The position numbers were made by a program, and so were the translations under genes. Below, piece by piece: positions 14,324 to 15,568 of a stretch of DNA of 15,568 bases. The DNA is taken from the NCBI GenBank assembly GCA_900541315.1, contig UQJF01000073.1, positions 1 through 15,568 of the forward strand, read 5' to 3'. The stretch's first letter is position 1, and the number at the start of each line of letters is the position of its first letter. The notes under the pieces were generated by a model. It was given only the letters and a program-made list of their open reading frames with translations. It was not told where the DNA came from and did no database searches. This DNA is from an uncultured Clostridium sp. (GTDB taxonomy: Bacteria > Bacillota > Clostridia > Lachnospirales > Lachnospiraceae).

Positions 14324-15520
14324 GGACTCTTTTGTCAGGAAGAAAAATGAAGGCAGCAGATGCTAGAACCATACAGGAAATAGGGATTCCCTCTATGGTA
14401 TTAATGGAACGGGCTGCTATGGCAGTGGTTGCACAGGCAGAGAAAAAAGCGAAAAAAGATAAATATATCTGGTCTGTATGTGGCAGTGGAAATAATGGCG
14501 CTGACGGTGTGGCAGCGGCCAGAATGCTTTATTTAAAGGGATATCTGGTATGTATTTATATGGCAGGAGATGAAAACAAAGGCACACAGGAATTAAAGAC
14601 CCAGCTTTCTATTGCCAGAAAATTGGGGATTTCTGTAAGAACATGGCAGGAAGCAGAAACAGACAAAAAAGAAAAGCGCTGCGGTGTTATCATTGATGCT
14701 GTATTTGGCGTAGGTCTTGGACGTCCGGTAGAAGGCGTTTATAAAAAATGCTTAGATGAATTAAACCAGATAAGAGAGCAGGAGCATGCTTACTGCGTGG
14801 CAGTGGATATCCCCTCTGGCATTCATGCCGATACAGGTGAGGTTATGGGAACTGCTTTAAAAGCAGATGTAACAGTGACGTTTGGCTGGGAAAAAATGGG
14901 AACAGCTCTTTATCCGGGAAGAGGCTATGGGGGAAAGGTGCTGGTTGAAGACATCGGTTTTCCTGAAATGGCATTAGAAGGGGAAGAGGAAGAGAGTGGC
15001 AGACCGGAACGGGCCTTTGCCTATGAAAAAGAAGATCTCTGCCATATTCCTGGGAGAAAAGCAGATTCCAATAAAGGAACGTTTGGAAAAGTACTGATCG
15101 CAGCGGGAAGTGCAGGCATGTGCGGTGCTGCCTATTTAAGCGCCCTTACTGCTTATAAAGCAGGTGCCGGACTTGTAAAAATACTGACAGTAGAAGAAAA
15201 CCGTCCCATCCTTCAGGGACTGCTTCCAGAAGCAATCATGGTAACTTATACACCGGACCAGCTCATCCAGGGCCGGGAAGAGTTTAAAGAAATGATCGAA
15301 GAGCAGATGAAATGGGCCAGCGTAGTTGTTTTAGGCCCAGGTTTAGGAAGTGAGCCTTATGTAGAATATCTGGTAGAAGATATCCTTACCAGTGCCTATG
15401 TTCCGGTGATCCTGGATGCTGACGGTTTAAATACAGTTGCTTCCCACCCTTACCTGACTTCTTATTATACGGAAAATATCATTATCACCCCCCATCTTGG
15501 TGAAATGGCAAGACTTACAG
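14320..15520 (+). CDS. nnr: Bifunctional NAD(P)H-hydrate repair enzyme, 3' truncated
   Basis: The enzyme repairs hydrated, inactive NADHX and NADPHX: the N-terminal domain epimerises the R and S forms and the C-terminal domain dehydrates S-NAD(P)HX using ADP. The ATG at 14320 overlaps the acpS stop. About 400 of an expected 500 residues are visible before the adapter. The YjeF_N epimerase domain covers about 1-225, with GSGNNGADG (55-63; the usual motif is NNGGDG) and VDIPSGIHADTG. The carbohydrate-kinase-like dehydratase domain begins near KGTFGKVLIAAGSAG, with VLGPGLG, LDADGLN and TPHLGEMARL. The frame is open to the end, so the truncation is an artefact of the contig edge. Pairing with rex puts NADH sensing and NADH repair in one transcript. 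Confidence 0.95.
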
Positions 15521-15568
15521 CTGTCTCTTATACACATCTCCGAGCCCACGAGACGGAGCTACATCTCG
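15521..15568. other. Illumina Nextera adapter remnant (not genomic)
   Basis: CTGTCTCTTATACACATCT (15521-15539) is the Tn5 mosaic end in reverse, followed by the read-2 adapter complement (15540-15554), index position GGAGCTAC (15555-15562) and the start of P7 complement (15563-15568). It mirrors positions 1-46 exactly, with the same index. Confidence 0.98.

Noticed and set aside
1..15568. Terminal inverted repeats suggesting a large transposon
   Set aside because: The repeats are Nextera adapter plus index and no transposase gene lies between them.

Overview
The window looks like one assembled contig from a low-to-mid GC gut Firmicute, most likely a Lachnospiraceae member. The pointers are strong AAGGAG-type ribosome binding sites, consensus sigma-A promoters, a YesM/YesN two-component pair beside a sugar ABC transporter, a clostridial variant of PurA, and the run ABC-F / rex / acpS / nnr. 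Both ends are sequencing adapter, not genome: positions 1-46 and 15521-15568 are Illumina Nextera (Tn5 mosaic end plus i7 index). Biological sequence is therefore 47-15520, and the first and last genes are cut artificially.

Layout. (a) 47-2256, + strand: the 3' part of a LysR-family regulator, then purA (adenylosuccinate synthetase) behind an AT-rich inverted repeat, closed by a bidirectional terminator shared with the convergent gene. (b) 2266-5593, - strand: a YesM-type sensor histidine kinase and its AraC-type response regulator (YesN), co-transcribed. (c) 5828-10639, + strand, divergent from (b): a sugar-binding lipoprotein, a GH32 beta-fructosidase with a GTG start, and two MalF/MalG-type permeases. 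No ATPase is encoded here, so a shared one (MsmK/MalK type) must be supplied from elsewhere. (d) 10636-10816: three successive inverted repeats or terminators between convergent operons. (e) 10807-13054, - strand: an ABC-F ATPase (YdiF/Uup-like), followed by a 72-residue two-helix membrane protein of unknown function. (f) 13269-15520, + strand: rex, acpS and nnr, divergent from the ABC-F gene, with textbook promoters on both strands.

How it works together. Regions (b) and (c) form one module. The kinase probably senses an extracellular sugar or its binding protein, and the regulator activates uptake of fructose-containing oligosaccharides, which the cytoplasmic GH32 enzyme hydrolyses. Region (f) groups NADH/NAD+ sensing (Rex), holo-ACP synthesis and repair of damaged NAD(P)H, and is housekeeping. 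No CRISPR array, prophage, insertion sequence, tRNA or rRNA was seen, and no intergenic gap exceeds 300 bases. I did not find a clearly new biological system. The best leads are the nested inverted repeat before purA, the divergent PurA signature residues, the GH32 N-terminal extension, the palindrome pair over the last permease stop codon, the small membrane protein paired with ABC-F, and a possible Rex operator on the rex promoter.
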